This document shows positions 38,069 to 46,707 of a stretch of 64,000 nucleotides of DNA, in pieces. The translations under genes were made by a program, and so were the position numbers. The notes beneath the pieces were generated by a model. It was not told the origin of the DNA. It was given only the letters and a program-made list of their open reading frames with translations, and did no database searches. Position 1 is the stretch's first letter; each line of letters opens with the position of its first letter. Source of the stretch: Sphaerotilus natans. GTDB lineage: Bacteria > Pseudomonadota > Gammaproteobacteria > Burkholderiales > Burkholderiaceae_C. The stretch covers positions 1-64,000 of the forward strand of contig NZ_FTMZ01000017.1 of the NCBI RefSeq assembly GCF_900156335.1. Reading direction: 5' to 3'.

Positions 38069-40141
38069 ATGCGCTACCCGCACCTCTTCGAGCCGATCCA
38101 GCTCAACCAGCTCAAGATCCGCAACCGCATCGTCAGCACCGCGCACGCCGAGGTCTACGCCGACGACGGCATGCCCGGCGAGCGCTACATCCGCTACTAC
38201 GAGGAGAAGGCCAAGGGCGGCGTCGGCCTGGCGATCTGCGGCGGCTCCAGCCCCGTCTCGCGCGACAGTCCGAGCAGCTGGTGGAGCTCGGTCAACCTCT
38301 CGCGCGACGAGACGATGGAGGGCCTGGCCAAGCTGGCCGACACCATGCACAAGCATGGCGCCAAGATCATGATCCAGGCCACCCACATGGGCCGGCGCAA
38401 CGCCTGGCACGGCTTCGACTGGCCGCACCTGGTGTCCCCGTCGGGCGTGCGCGAACCCGTGCACCGCGGCAACGCCAAGACGATCGAGATCGAGGAGATC
38501 CGCCGCATCATCCAGGACTACGCGAAGGCCGCGCGCCGGGTGAAGGCCTCGGGTCTGGACGGCATCGAGATCTCGGCCGCGCACCAGCACCTGATCGACC
38601 AGTTCTGGAGCCCGCGCAGCAACTTCCGCACCGACGAGTGGGGCGGCAGCCTCGAGAACCGTCTGCGCTTCGGCATCGAGGTGCTGCAGGCGGTGCGCGC
38701 CGAGGTGGGCAAGGATTTTGTCGTCGGCCTGCGCATGTGCGGCGACGAGTTCCACGAGGACGGCCTGAACCACGAGATGCTCAAGGAGATCGCCCAGGCC
38801 ATGAGCGAGACCGGGCTGATCGACTATCTGAGCGTCATCGGCTCCGGCGCCGACACCCACAACACCCTGGCCAACTGCATGCCGCCGATGGCGCTGCCGC
38901 CCGAGCCCTTCGTGCACCTGGCCGGCGGCATCAAGAGCGTGGTGAAGATCCCGGTGATGCACGCGCAGAGCATCCGCGACGCGCAGCAGGCCGAACGCCT
39001 GCTGGCCAGCGGCACCGTCGACATGGTCGGCATGACGCGCGCGCAGATCGCCGACCCGCACATGGTCATCAAGATCCGCGACGGGCGCGAAGACCAGATC
39101 AAGCAGTGCGTCGGCGCCAACTACTGCATCGACCGCCAGTACAACGGCCTGGACGTGCTGTGCGTGCAGAACGCCGCCACCAGCCGCGAGCGCACCATGC
39201 CGCACACCATCGCCAAGACCAGCGGGCCGAAGCGCCGGGTGGTGGTGGTCGGCGCCGGCCCGGCCGGGCTGGAGGCCGCCCGCGTGGCGCGCGAGCGCGG
39301 CCACGACGTGGTGCTGTTCGAGAAGGCGCCGCAGGTCGGCGGCCAGGTCAACCTGGCGGCCAAGGCCCCGAAGCGCGAGCAGATGGCCGGCATCATCCGC
39401 TGGTTCGACCTGGAGACCACCCGCCTGGGCGTGGACCGCCGCCTGGGCACCGAGGCCGACGTGGCGATGATCCTCGACGAGCGCCCGGACATCGTCGTGC
39501 TGGCCACCGGCGGCCTGCCGCACACCGGCCAGAACCCCGAGTGGGGCGTGGCCGAGGGCCTGGCGGTGTCGGGCTGGGACATCCTCAGCGGCCGCGTGGC
39601 GCCGAAGGGCAATGTGCTGGTCTATGACGCCATCAGCGCGCACGCCGGCTCCGGCGTGGCCGACTTCATCGCCAGCCGCGGCCACCTGGTCGAGATGGTC
39701 ACGCCCGACGTGAAGATCGCCGACGACACCGGCGGCACCACCTTCCCGATCATCTACCGCCAGCTCTGCGCGCAGGGCGTGATCCTGACGCCCAACCACT
39801 GGCTCGACCGCGTCTACCGCGAGAGCACGCCCGAGGGCGACCGGCTGGTGGCCGTGCTGCGCCACGAGTACACAGAGGTGCAGGAGGAGCGCGTGGTCGA
39901 TCAGGTCGTCATCGAGAACGGCATCCGCCCGAACGAGGCGCTGTACTGGCAGCTCAAGGACCGCTCGGTCAACCACGGCCAGACCGACATCGACGCGCTC
40001 TACGACAACCAGCCGCAGCCGGCGCTGGCCGAGCCGCTGGGCCACGGCCAATTCGCACTGTTCCGCATCGGCGACGGCGTGTCGATGCACAACATCCACG
40101 GCGCGATCTACGACGCGCTGCGCCTGTGCAAGGACTTCTGA
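38069..40141 (+). CDS. dgcA: Dimethylglycine demethylase subunit DgcA
   Basis: The 690-residue flavoprotein is of the trimethylamine dehydrogenase/old-yellow-enzyme type. Residues 1-350 form an FMN TIM barrel (LFEPIQLNQLKIRNRIVSTAH; QATHMGRRNAW), then the [4Fe-4S] cysteine segment with CVGANYCIDRQ and VLCVQNA. An FAD/NAD fold follows (VVVVGAGPAGLEAARVARERG, about residue 390) and a second dinucleotide region (NVLVYDAISAHAGSG). It demethylates dimethylglycine to sarcosine with DgcB and a dedicated ETF. It is 3 bp after the DUF5943 gene and 2 bp before dgcB. Confidence 0.93.
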   Translation: MRYPHLFEPIQLNQLKIRNRIVSTAHAEVYADDGMPGERYIRYYEEKAKGGVGLAICGGSSPVSRDSPSSWWSSVNLSRDETMEGLAKLADTMHKHGAKIMIQATHMGRRNAWHGFDWPHLVSPSGVREPVHRGNAKTIEIEEIRRIIQDYAKAARRVKASGLDGIEISAAHQHLIDQFWSPRSNFRTDEWGGSLENRLRFGIEVLQAVRAEVGKDFVVGLRMCGDEFHEDGLNHEMLKEIAQAMSETGLIDYLSVIGSGADTHNTLANCMPPMALPPEPFVHLAGGIKSVVKIPVMHAQSIRDAQQAERLLASGTVDMVGMTRAQIADPHMVIKIRDGREDQIKQCVGANYCIDRQYNGLDVLCVQNAATSRERTMPHTIAKTSGPKRRVVVVGAGPAGLEAARVARERGHDVVLFEKAPQVGGQVNLAAKAPKREQMAGIIRWFDLETTRLGVDRRLGTEADVAMILDERPDIVVLATGGLPHTGQNPEWGVAEGLAVSGWDILSGRVAPKGNVLVYDAISAHAGSGVADFIASRGHLVEMVTPDVKIADDTGGTTFPIIYRQLCAQGVILTPNHWLDRVYRESTPEGDRLVAVLRHEYTEVQEERVVDQVVIENGIRPNEALYWQLKDRSVNHGQTDIDALYDNQPQPALAEPLGHGQFALFRIGDGVSMHNIHGAIYDALRLCKDF

Positions 40142-40143
40142 GC

Positions 40144-42144
40144 ATGGATGCCGTCCTGTCTTCCTCGTCGGGCTGGGTCTGGCGCGATGCCGTGACCGCG
40201 GTCTTCTGGCTGGCGGTGGCCGCGCTGACGATCGGCACCGCGCGCCGCGCGGCGCTGTGGCGCACCGGCCGCACCGCCTCGGTGGCCTGGAGCGGTCTGC
40301 TGGCCATCCCCAAGCGCTACTTCGTCGACCTGCACCATGTGGTGGCCCGCGAGCCGGCGGTGGCGCGCGCGCACGTCGCGGTGGCCGGCGGCGCCCTGGC
40401 CTGCCTGGCGCTGGTGGCGATCAACGACGGCCTGCGGCTGCGGCTGGCGGTGCTCGACATCGCGCTGGTGGCCTGTGCGCTGGTGATGCTGGCCGGCGCG
40501 GTGATGATGGCGCTGCGCCGGCGCCAGCCGGCGGTGGCCGCGCGGGTCTCGCGCGGGCCGTGGCAGCGCCTGCCGTGGACGCTGGGCGCCGGGGCGCTGG
40601 GCGTGCTCGCGCTGGCCGCCGGCGCCTTGTGGCACGAGAGCATCGCGCCGTGGTGGGCAGCGCTGTGCGTGCTGGCCCTGGGCGCGGGCGCGGCCGAGCT
40701 GGCCCTGGGCGTCGGCCTGGCCGGGCCGATGAAGCATGCGGTGGCCGGCCTGCTGCACCTGGGCCTGCATCCGCGCCCCGAGCGCTTCGGGCCGCAGCCG
40801 GTGGGCCCGGCGGCGCAGCGTCAGGCCAGCGCGCTCAAGCCCGTCGCGCTGGGCCAGGATCTGCCCGGCGCGGCCAGGCCCGCCGATCTGCCCTGGAACC
40901 GCCTGCTCTCCTTCGACGCCTGCGTGCAGTGCGGCAAGTGCGAGGCGGCCTGCCCGGCCTTCGCCGCCGGCCAGCCGCTGAACCCGAAGAAGCTGGTGCA
41001 GGATCTGGTCAGCGGCATGGCCGGCACCGGCGACGCGCACTACGCCGGCAACCCGTATCCGGGCAAGGAGATCGGCCGCCACGCCGGCGCCCCCGACCAG
41101 GCGGTGGTGCCCGGCCTGATCGACGCCGAGACGCTGTGGAGCTGCACCACCTGCCGCGCCTGCGTGCAGGCCTGCCCGATGCTGATCGAGCATGTCGATC
41201 TGGTGGTCGACCTGCGCCGCAACCTGACGCTGGTGGGCGGCACCGTGCCCAACAAGGGCGACGAGGTGCTGGCCGCGCTGCGCGAGACTGACACCCAGGG
41301 CCGCCATCCGCTGGCCGCCCGCCACCACTGGGCCAGCGACCTGGGCCTGCCGGTGATCGCCGACAAGCGCACGTCGCCGCGCACCGAATGGCTGCTGCTG
41401 GCCGGCGAGGCTGGCTTCGACCTGCGCGGCCAGAAGACGCTGCGCGCGCTGGTGACGACGCTGCGCGCGGCCGGCGTGGTGCCCGCCCTGCTGGGCGAGC
41501 GCGAGACCGACTGCGGCGACGTGGCCCGCCGCCTCGGCGACGAGGCCGGCTACCAGCGCCTGGCACGCCAGCTCATCGCGACGCTGCAGGCGCACCCGGC
41601 GGCGAACCTGGTCACCGCCGACCCGCACCTGCTGCACGCGCTGCGCAACGAGTACCCGGTGCTTGACGCCGCCTGGGCCGAGCAGCTCGCTCAAGGGCGC
41701 ACCCGCGTCTGGCACCACACCGAGCTGCTGGCCGAGCTGCTCGAAGGCGGCCGGCTGCGCCCGAAGGCGGACGCCGCCGACCGCGCGCCCAGCGTCACGC
41801 TGCACGACCCCTGCTACCTCGGCCGCTACAACGGCCAGATCGAGGCACCGCGCCGTGCGCTCAAGGCCATCGGCATCCAGGTGATCGAGATGGAACGCTG
41901 CGGCCTGAACGCACGCTGCTGCGGCGGCGGCGGCGGCGCGCCGACCACCGACATTCCCGGCCAGCGCCGCATTCCCGACATGCGCATGGACGACGCCCGC
42001 GCCACCGGCGCCGAGGTGGTCGCGGTGGCCTGCCCGCAGTGCACCGCGATGCTCGAAGGCGTGACCGGCAAGCGCCCCGAGGTGCTGGACGTGGCCGAGC
42101 TGGTGGCCCGCGCCGTGGAGACCTCCGTGGAGAAGAACGCATGA
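40144..42144 (+). CDS. dgcB: Dimethylglycine demethylase iron-sulfur subunit DgcB
   Basis: The 666-residue membrane protein starts with about five hydrophobic segments (residues 15-215). Two 4Fe-4S clusters follow in CVQCGKCEAACP and CTTCRACVQACP. The C-terminal part has two CCG-type domains, seen as DPCYLGRYNG with ARCCGGGGG and ACPQCTAML. This layout fits electron transfer from DgcA or the ETF into the quinone pool. Its stop overlaps the ETF gene start (ATGA). Confidence 0.93.
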   Translation: MDAVLSSSSGWVWRDAVTAVFWLAVAALTIGTARRAALWRTGRTASVAWSGLLAIPKRYFVDLHHVVAREPAVARAHVAVAGGALACLALVAINDGLRLRLAVLDIALVACALVMLAGAVMMALRRRQPAVAARVSRGPWQRLPWTLGAGALGVLALAAGALWHESIAPWWAALCVLALGAGAAELALGVGLAGPMKHAVAGLLHLGLHPRPERFGPQPVGPAAQRQASALKPVALGQDLPGAARPADLPWNRLLSFDACVQCGKCEAACPAFAAGQPLNPKKLVQDLVSGMAGTGDAHYAGNPYPGKEIGRHAGAPDQAVVPGLIDAETLWSCTTCRACVQACPMLIEHVDLVVDLRRNLTLVGGTVPNKGDEVLAALRETDTQGRHPLAARHHWASDLGLPVIADKRTSPRTEWLLLAGEAGFDLRGQKTLRALVTTLRAAGVVPALLGERETDCGDVARRLGDEAGYQRLARQLIATLQAHPAANLVTADPHLLHALRNEYPVLDAAWAEQLAQGRTRVWHHTELLAELLEGGRLRPKADAADRAPSVTLHDPCYLGRYNGQIEAPRRALKAIGIQVIEMERCGLNARCCGGGGGAPTTDIPGQRRIPDMRMDDARATGAEVVAVACPQCTAMLEGVTGKRPEVLDVAELVARAVETSVEKNA

Positions 42145-43325
42145 TCCGACGAGTCGATCCGCGCCGACCGGCGCTCATCACGCCGCAGGGCCTGCGCCGC
42201 ATCGTGCTGGGCGGCACCGAGGGCGAGCGCGGCCTGCGCCTGGCCGCGGTGTCGCATGCCGCGGCCAAGCGCCCGCGCCTGGCCACGCCGAGCGAGCGCG
42301 CCGCCGGCTGCCTGCTGGTGCTGGTCCATCCCGACAGCGGCAGCCTGGACGAGCATGCCCGCGAGGCGATCGCCGCCGCCGCGCTGCTGGCCCGGCCCGA
42401 CGAGGCGGTGATCGCGCTGATGCCCTGGCCGCAGGCGCCCGACGATCCCGAGGTGCAGGCCAGCGCGCTGGACGCCGCCGCGCTGGGCATCGACCGGCTG
42501 GAGCTGCTGCCGGTGAACGCCGCCACCTCGCCCGAGGCCCTGGCCGAGGCGGTCGCGGCCCGCTGGCAGGCGCTGGCGCCGCGCCTGACACTGGCCCCCG
42601 ACCGCGGCGACGACGGCGAGCTGGGCCGGCGCCTGGCGGTGCGCCAGCCGCTGGCCTGCGCCGCCGGCGTGGTCGAGATCGCCGATGGCCGGGTGCGGGT
42701 GCGCGACCTCGGCGGCGTCCGTCGCGCTGCCGCAGACGCCACTGCGGCGCTCGACGGGCTGGACCTGCTGCTGCTGGCGCGCCAGGTCGCGCGCACCGAG
42801 CTGCCCTTCACCGGCCTGGGCGAGTGCCAGGTGCTGCCGGCGCCCGCGCCCCGCGCGCTGCCCGGTCTGGTCGATCTGGGCGTGATCGCCGGCCAGGCGC
42901 AGCAGGTGGCGCTGGAGGAGGCCGACTTCATCCTCGCCGCCGGCAACGGCGTGACCGACGTGCCGCTCTTCCTGGCGCTGGCCGAGGCGCTGGGCGCGGC
43001 GGTCGGCGCCTCGCGGGTGGCGGTGGACGATGGCCGCTTTGCCCGCAGCCAGCAGATCGGCGCCACCGGCCGCACGGTGCAAGCGCGCGGCTATCTGGCG
43101 ATGGGCATTTCCGGCGCGGTCCAGCATCTGCAGGGCATCCGCGAATGCCGCCATGTGCTGGCGGTCAACACCGACGTGTCCGCGCCGATGGTGCAGCGCG
43201 CCGAGCTGACGGTGGTCGAGGACGTGCAGGCCCTGATGCGCGAACTGCTCGCGCTGCTGCAGGCCGAGCAGGCGGCGGCGCCGGCGGCCTCGTCCACCCC
43301 GATTCCTTCGCTCAAGGCGGCCTGA
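42141..43325 (+). CDS. Electron transfer flavoprotein alpha subunit, dimethylglycine-cluster type
   Basis: The 394-residue protein carries the ETF-alpha FAD domain at the C-terminus: SRVAVDDGRFARSQQIGATG, then ARGYLAMGISGAVQHLQGI and VLAVNTD. The N-terminal half is longer and more diverged than in housekeeping ETF-alpha. Together with the next gene it is the counterpart of the ETF pair that follows dgcAB in Pseudomonas and would accept electrons from dimethylglycine oxidation. It overlaps dgcB by 4 bp and is 1 bp from its partner. Confidence 0.88.
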   Translation: MIRRVDPRRPALITPQGLRRIVLGGTEGERGLRLAAVSHAAAKRPRLATPSERAAGCLLVLVHPDSGSLDEHAREAIAAAALLARPDEAVIALMPWPQAPDDPEVQASALDAAALGIDRLELLPVNAATSPEALAEAVAARWQALAPRLTLAPDRGDDGELGRRLAVRQPLACAAGVVEIADGRVRVRDLGGVRRAAADATAALDGLDLLLLARQVARTELPFTGLGECQVLPAPAPRALPGLVDLGVIAGQAQQVALEEADFILAAGNGVTDVPLFLALAEALGAAVGASRVAVDDGRFARSQQIGATGRTVQARGYLAMGISGAVQHLQGIRECRHVLAVNTDVSAPMVQRAELTVVEDVQALMRELLALLQAEQAAAPAASSTPIPSLKAA

Positions 43326-43326
43326 C

Positions 43327-44208
43327 ATGAGTTCCTCCTCCCTGAATGCCTCGCCGGTGGCGGTGCTGGTCAGCGTGCGCGTCGATCCGGTCAGCGGACG
43401 CTCCACCCGCAGCCGTGCCGACGCCGCCGGCACGGCGCTGGCCCTGCAGGCGCTGCAGGCCCGAGCCACGCTGCAGGGCCAGTCGCAGTCGCACGCGACC
43501 CAGCCACGGCTGCTGCACGCTGGCTGCCGCCAGACCGCGATGCCCGAGGCGGTCGCACGCGACTACCTGGCGCTGGGCGTCGACCGGCTCGAGCGGCTGG
43601 AGCTGGCCGGCACCGATCCGGAGCAGATCACCGCCGCGCTGGCCGAGGCCTGCCGCGACACCCCGCTGGTGATCGCCGGCGCCCGCGGCGAGTCCGGTCT
43701 GGCCAGCGGCCTGCTCCCGCACCGGCTGGCGCAGCGGCTGCAGCGGCCACTGATCGCCGAGGTGATCGACCTGCAGCCCGAGGCCGATGGCGGCTGGCGG
43801 GTGGTGCAGGCGCTGCCGCGTGGCGCGCGGCGCAGCTGGCGGCTCGCGCGCGGTGCCGCCGCGGTGCTGGTCAGCAGCGAGCGCCTGGCACGGCGCGAGG
43901 ACCTGCGCGTGCGCCATGCCTGGCTGGCCGCGCAGCAGGGCCGCATCGAGGACCGCCGCGCCGCCTCCGGCCCGGCCGCCGGTCCGGTGGTGGCGGTGAA
44001 TCCGGCCTGGACGCCCGAGCCGGCCCGGCGCCAGCGCCGGCCGCTCGCACCCGTCTCGACCGAGAGCGGCGCGGCGCGCATGGCCCGTGCCACCGGCACC
44101 GCCGCCCCGGCGCGACAGGGCGGTGCAGTACTGGCCGACGGCACGGCGCAGGACAAGGCGCGCGAGCTGCTGGCGCATCTACGCCGCCTTGGTCTGACTG
44201 CTGGCTGA
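43327..44208 (+). CDS. Electron transfer flavoprotein beta subunit, dimethylglycine-cluster type
   Basis: The 293-residue protein is a diverged ETF-beta. Early segments (VAVLVSVRVDPVSGRS; ALALQALQARA) and the central AREYL-like DYLALGVDRLERLEL and LVIAGARGESGLASGLLPHRLAQRL match the adenine-nucleotide-binding fold. The C-terminal 80 residues are Pro/Arg/Ala-rich and poorly conserved. It is the last gene of the glyA-etf operon and is followed by a strong terminator at 44232. Confidence 0.82.
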   Translation: MSSSSLNASPVAVLVSVRVDPVSGRSTRSRADAAGTALALQALQARATLQGQSQSHATQPRLLHAGCRQTAMPEAVARDYLALGVDRLERLELAGTDPEQITAALAEACRDTPLVIAGARGESGLASGLLPHRLAQRLQRPLIAEVIDLQPEADGGWRVVQALPRGARRSWRLARGAAAVLVSSERLARREDLRVRHAWLAAQQGRIEDRRAASGPAAGPVVAVNPAWTPEPARRQRRPLAPVSTESGAARMARATGTAAPARQGGAVLADGTAQDKARELLAHLRRLGLTAG

Positions 44209-44231
44209 AATCATTCTTCACGCCTCCATCA

Positions 44232-44271
44232 GCCCGGCGTTCCCGACCAGGAATGCCGGGCCTTCTTTTTT
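44232..44271 (+). terminator. Intrinsic terminator of the glyA-dgc-etf operon
   Basis: A 12-bp stem (GCCCGGCGTTCC with its complement, one G-U pair) and a 6-base loop are followed by CTTCTTTTTT. It is 23 bp after the ETF-beta stop. Confidence 0.93.
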
Positions 44272-44338
44272 GATCATCGCAATATCAGCGTAATCACCTG
44301 TTCTGCATCAAGACCAATTACGGTGAAATCTGGCAAGC

Positions 44339-44359
44339 GCGGCACCGTGATGGTGCCGC
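44339..44359. promoter_or_regulatory. NtrC-type enhancer palindrome upstream of gbdR
   Basis: The 8-bp inverted repeat GCGGCACC, centre GTGAT, GGTGCCGC contains GCAC-N7-GTGC, the core spacing of NtrC sites such as those at E. coli glnA. It lies about 130 bp upstream of the -24 element, a normal enhancer distance. A hairpin role is also possible, but there is no T-tract. Confidence 0.7.
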
Positions 44360-44471
44360 ATGCACCGCCAAACCTCATGCGCGACCCACCGTCGCAGGCA
44401 CGATCGGGCGCCCGGATCGCAGTTTTTCCGGAACCGCCCGGCATGTCGTGGAAATTCAGCGCCGCAATGTG

Positions 44472-44488
44472 CTGGCACGATCGTTGCT
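44472..44488 (+). promoter_or_regulatory. Sigma54 (RpoN) promoter of gbdR
   Basis: CTGGCACGATCGTTGCT matches the sigma54 consensus YTGGCACG-R-N3-TTGCW at every specified position, with GG (44474-44475) and GC (44486-44487) 10 bp apart. Transcription would start near 44499, about 70 bp before the gbdR ATG. Confidence 0.88.
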
Positions 44489-44567
44489 GAATATATGAGG
44501 ATTCCGGCGGCAACAGGTCCGACCGGGCAGCCCGGACCGCGGTCCCCAGCCACGAAGGTTTCACGCG

Positions 44568-45632
44568 ATGGTTTCTTCCTCGAATCCCGATCCCCGGGTC
44601 CGGCATTTCGGATTCCTGCTGCTCGAGAATTACTCGATGATCGCCTTCGCCAATGCGGTGGAGGTGCTGCGCATGGCCAACCTGACCAGCCGGCAGACGC
44701 TCTATACCTGGAGCGTCTGTGCCGCCGGGGGGGGCGCGGCGCAGGCCAGCAATGGTCTGGGCGTGTGCGGCGCCTGCCAGCCCGAGGATCTGGACCGCTG
44801 CGATGCGGTCTTCGTCTGCGGTGGCGTCGAGGTGCAGAAATCGATTTCTGACCCTCTGATCAAGGACTTGCGTCGCCGTGCCGCGCGCGGACAGACGCTG
44901 GGCGCGCTGTGCACCGGCACGCATGCGCTGGCCGCCGCCGGCGTGCTCGACGGCTACCGATGCGCGGTGCACTGGGAAAATCTGGTCGCGCTGCGCGAAT
45001 CCTGTCCGAAGGTGAATTTCGCGCTGGAGGTGTTTGTCATCGACCGCGAGCGCATCACCGCCTCGGGCGGCATCGCGCCGCTGCACCTGATGCTGCATCT
45101 GGTGCGCCATCACCACGGCAACAAGCTGGCGATGGCGATTTCCGAGCAGTTCATCGTCGACCGGGTGCGCGACCAGAGCGACCAGCAGAAACTGCCGCAG
45201 CCCGAATTTGTCGGCCCCGGCTACGAGCATCTGGTCGAGGCGGCCGAACTGATGGCCGCCAACATCGAGGAGCCGCTGCCGCTGTCGGAAATCGCCGATG
45301 CCGCCGGCATTTCGCTGCGCCAGCTCGAGCGGCTGTTCCATCGCTATTACAAGGTCACGCCGGCGCAGCATTACCTGACGCTGCGGCTGCGGCGCGCGCG
45401 GGAGCTGCTCTCGCACACCAGCGCGCCGATCATGCAGATCACGGTGGCCTGCGGATTCCAGACCGCCTCGCATTTCTGCAAGGCCTACCGGGCATTGTTC
45501 GGGCACTCGCCCAGCGAGCACCGCCGTCAGGGCGGCAGCCAGGGCCTGGTGCATGTGGTGGGCGCACCCGCGCCGGCCGTGGTGCAGCGCCGCGCCCGGA
45601 TCGAGCGCGGCGCGCCGATGTACGTGTCCTGA
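44568..45632 (+). CDS. gbdR: Transcriptional activator of glycine betaine catabolism, GbdR-like
   Basis: The 354-residue regulator is of the GlxA/AraC class. The DJ-1-like sensor begins VRHFGFLLLENYSMIAFANAVEVLRMAN and includes TLGALCTGTHALAAAGVLDGYRCAVHWEN. The AraC domain has LSEIADAAGISLRQLERLFHRYYKVTPAQHY and ITVACGFQTASHFCKAYRALFGHSPSEHR. These match GbdR, which in Pseudomonas senses glycine betaine and dimethylglycine and activates gbc, dgc and sox genes. It lies immediately downstream of the dgc-etf operon behind its own sigma54 promoter. Confidence 0.9.
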   Translation: MVSSSNPDPRVRHFGFLLLENYSMIAFANAVEVLRMANLTSRQTLYTWSVCAAGGGAAQASNGLGVCGACQPEDLDRCDAVFVCGGVEVQKSISDPLIKDLRRRAARGQTLGALCTGTHALAAAGVLDGYRCAVHWENLVALRESCPKVNFALEVFVIDRERITASGGIAPLHLMLHLVRHHHGNKLAMAISEQFIVDRVRDQSDQQKLPQPEFVGPGYEHLVEAAELMAANIEEPLPLSEIADAAGISLRQLERLFHRYYKVTPAQHYLTLRLRRARELLSHTSAPIMQITVACGFQTASHFCKAYRALFGHSPSEHRRQGGSQGLVHVVGAPAPAVVQRRARIERGAPMYVS

Positions 45633-45690
45633 GCGCGGCCAACGCGCTGCTCACACCCCACGGCGGCCGGGCCGGCTACAGTGCCCGGTC

Positions 45691-46596
45691 ATGGAACTCC
45701 GCCACCTGCGCTACTTCGTCTGCGTCGCCGAGGAGCTCAACATCGGCCGCGCCGCGCTGCGCCTGCACATTTCCCAGCCGCCGCTGACCCGCCAGATCCA
45801 GCAGCTCGAGGAGGAACTCGGCGCGCTGCTGTTCCGGCGCACCTCGCGCGGCGTGGAGCTGACCGACGCCGGCCGGGTGCTCTACGAGGACGCGCGCGGC
45901 ATCCTGGCGCAGGCCGAGCGCGCCGCCGAGCGCACGCACAAGGCCGCGCAGGGCCTGCTCGGCCGGGTCGACGTGGCGATCTTCGGCTCGGGCATCTTCG
46001 GCGTGATCCCGCAGCTGTTGCGGCGCTTCCGCGAGGCCTGCCCCGAGGTCAGCATCGTGCTGCACTCGCTCGACAAGGAGGCGCAGATCGACGCGCTGCA
46101 CCATCGCCGCATCACGCTGGCCTTCAACCGGCTGATGCGCCCGATCGACGGCCTCACCTGCGAGACGCTGCTGACCGAGCCGCTGTGGGTGGCGGTGCCC
46201 TCGGGCACCGCGCTGGCGGCGCGCACCGCCATCACGATGCAGGACCTGCGCGAGCAGCCGCTGGTGCTGTTTCCCACCGGCTCGCGCCCGAGCTTCATCG
46301 ACCGGGTGCACGAGATGTGCCGCGGCGCCGGCTTCACGCCACAGGTGGCGCAGGAGGTCGGCGACGTGGTGCATGCGGTCGCGCTGGTGGGCACCGGTTT
46401 CGGCGCCTGTCTGGCCTCGCGCTCGGCGGCCCACATGAACATGCCGGGTGTCACCTTCCGCCCGCTGCACCACCCCGGCCACGACCACATCGACCTGTGC
46501 TGCATCTATCGCCAGGACGATGACTCCGAACTGCTGCAGGCCCTGCTGCGCTGTCTGCGCGAGGGCGCCGGCACGCTCGGGGACGGTCCGCCCTGA
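45691..46596 (+). CDS. LysR-family regulator of the meta-cleavage operon
   Basis: The 301-residue LysR-type regulator has an N-terminal winged helix MELRHLRYFVCVAEELNIGRAALRLHISQPPLTRQIQQLEEELG and an effector domain starting near residue 90 (GRVDVAIFGSGIFGVIPQLLRRF). The N-terminus is of the CatM/BenM/AphT type that controls aromatic pathways. It is transcribed toward the catechol dioxygenase gene, 111 bp away, rather than divergently, resembling the aphT arrangement of Comamonas. It could activate the meta operon from the intervening DNA. Confidence 0.88.
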   Translation: MELRHLRYFVCVAEELNIGRAALRLHISQPPLTRQIQQLEEELGALLFRRTSRGVELTDAGRVLYEDARGILAQAERAAERTHKAAQGLLGRVDVAIFGSGIFGVIPQLLRRFREACPEVSIVLHSLDKEAQIDALHHRRITLAFNRLMRPIDGLTCETLLTEPLWVAVPSGTALAARTAITMQDLREQPLVLFPTGSRPSFIDRVHEMCRGAGFTPQVAQEVGDVVHAVALVGTGFGACLASRSAAHMNMPGVTFRPLHHPGHDHIDLCCIYRQDDDSELLQALLRCLREGAGTLGDGPP

Positions 46597-46707
46597 CATT
46601 CCTGATGGGTATGGCTGACCCAGTTTGATGGTATTGGACGGCATGACAGCGTCTGCCCAGAATGCGCCCGTTCCCCACTGAAACGGCAACGACTGGAGAC
46701 AGACATC

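Larger units (their letters stand above)
44272..44567 (+). promoter_or_regulatory. gbdR upstream region
   Basis: This 296-bp gene-free stretch is lower in GC than its neighbours. It holds an NtrC-type palindrome (44339-44359) and a sigma54 promoter (44472-44488), described separately, and a weak single TGTC-N9-CAG site in the region near 44444. No small gene is supported. Confidence 0.7.

Noticed and set aside
44339-44359. Transcription terminator after the ETF genes
   Set aside because: The hairpin lacks a T-tract and a strong terminator already exists at 44232-44271; the sequence fits an NtrC site better.
46597-46707. Sigma54 promoter before catechol 2,3-dioxygenase
   Set aside because: The nearest TGGC...TTGA match does not keep the GG-N10-GC spacing.
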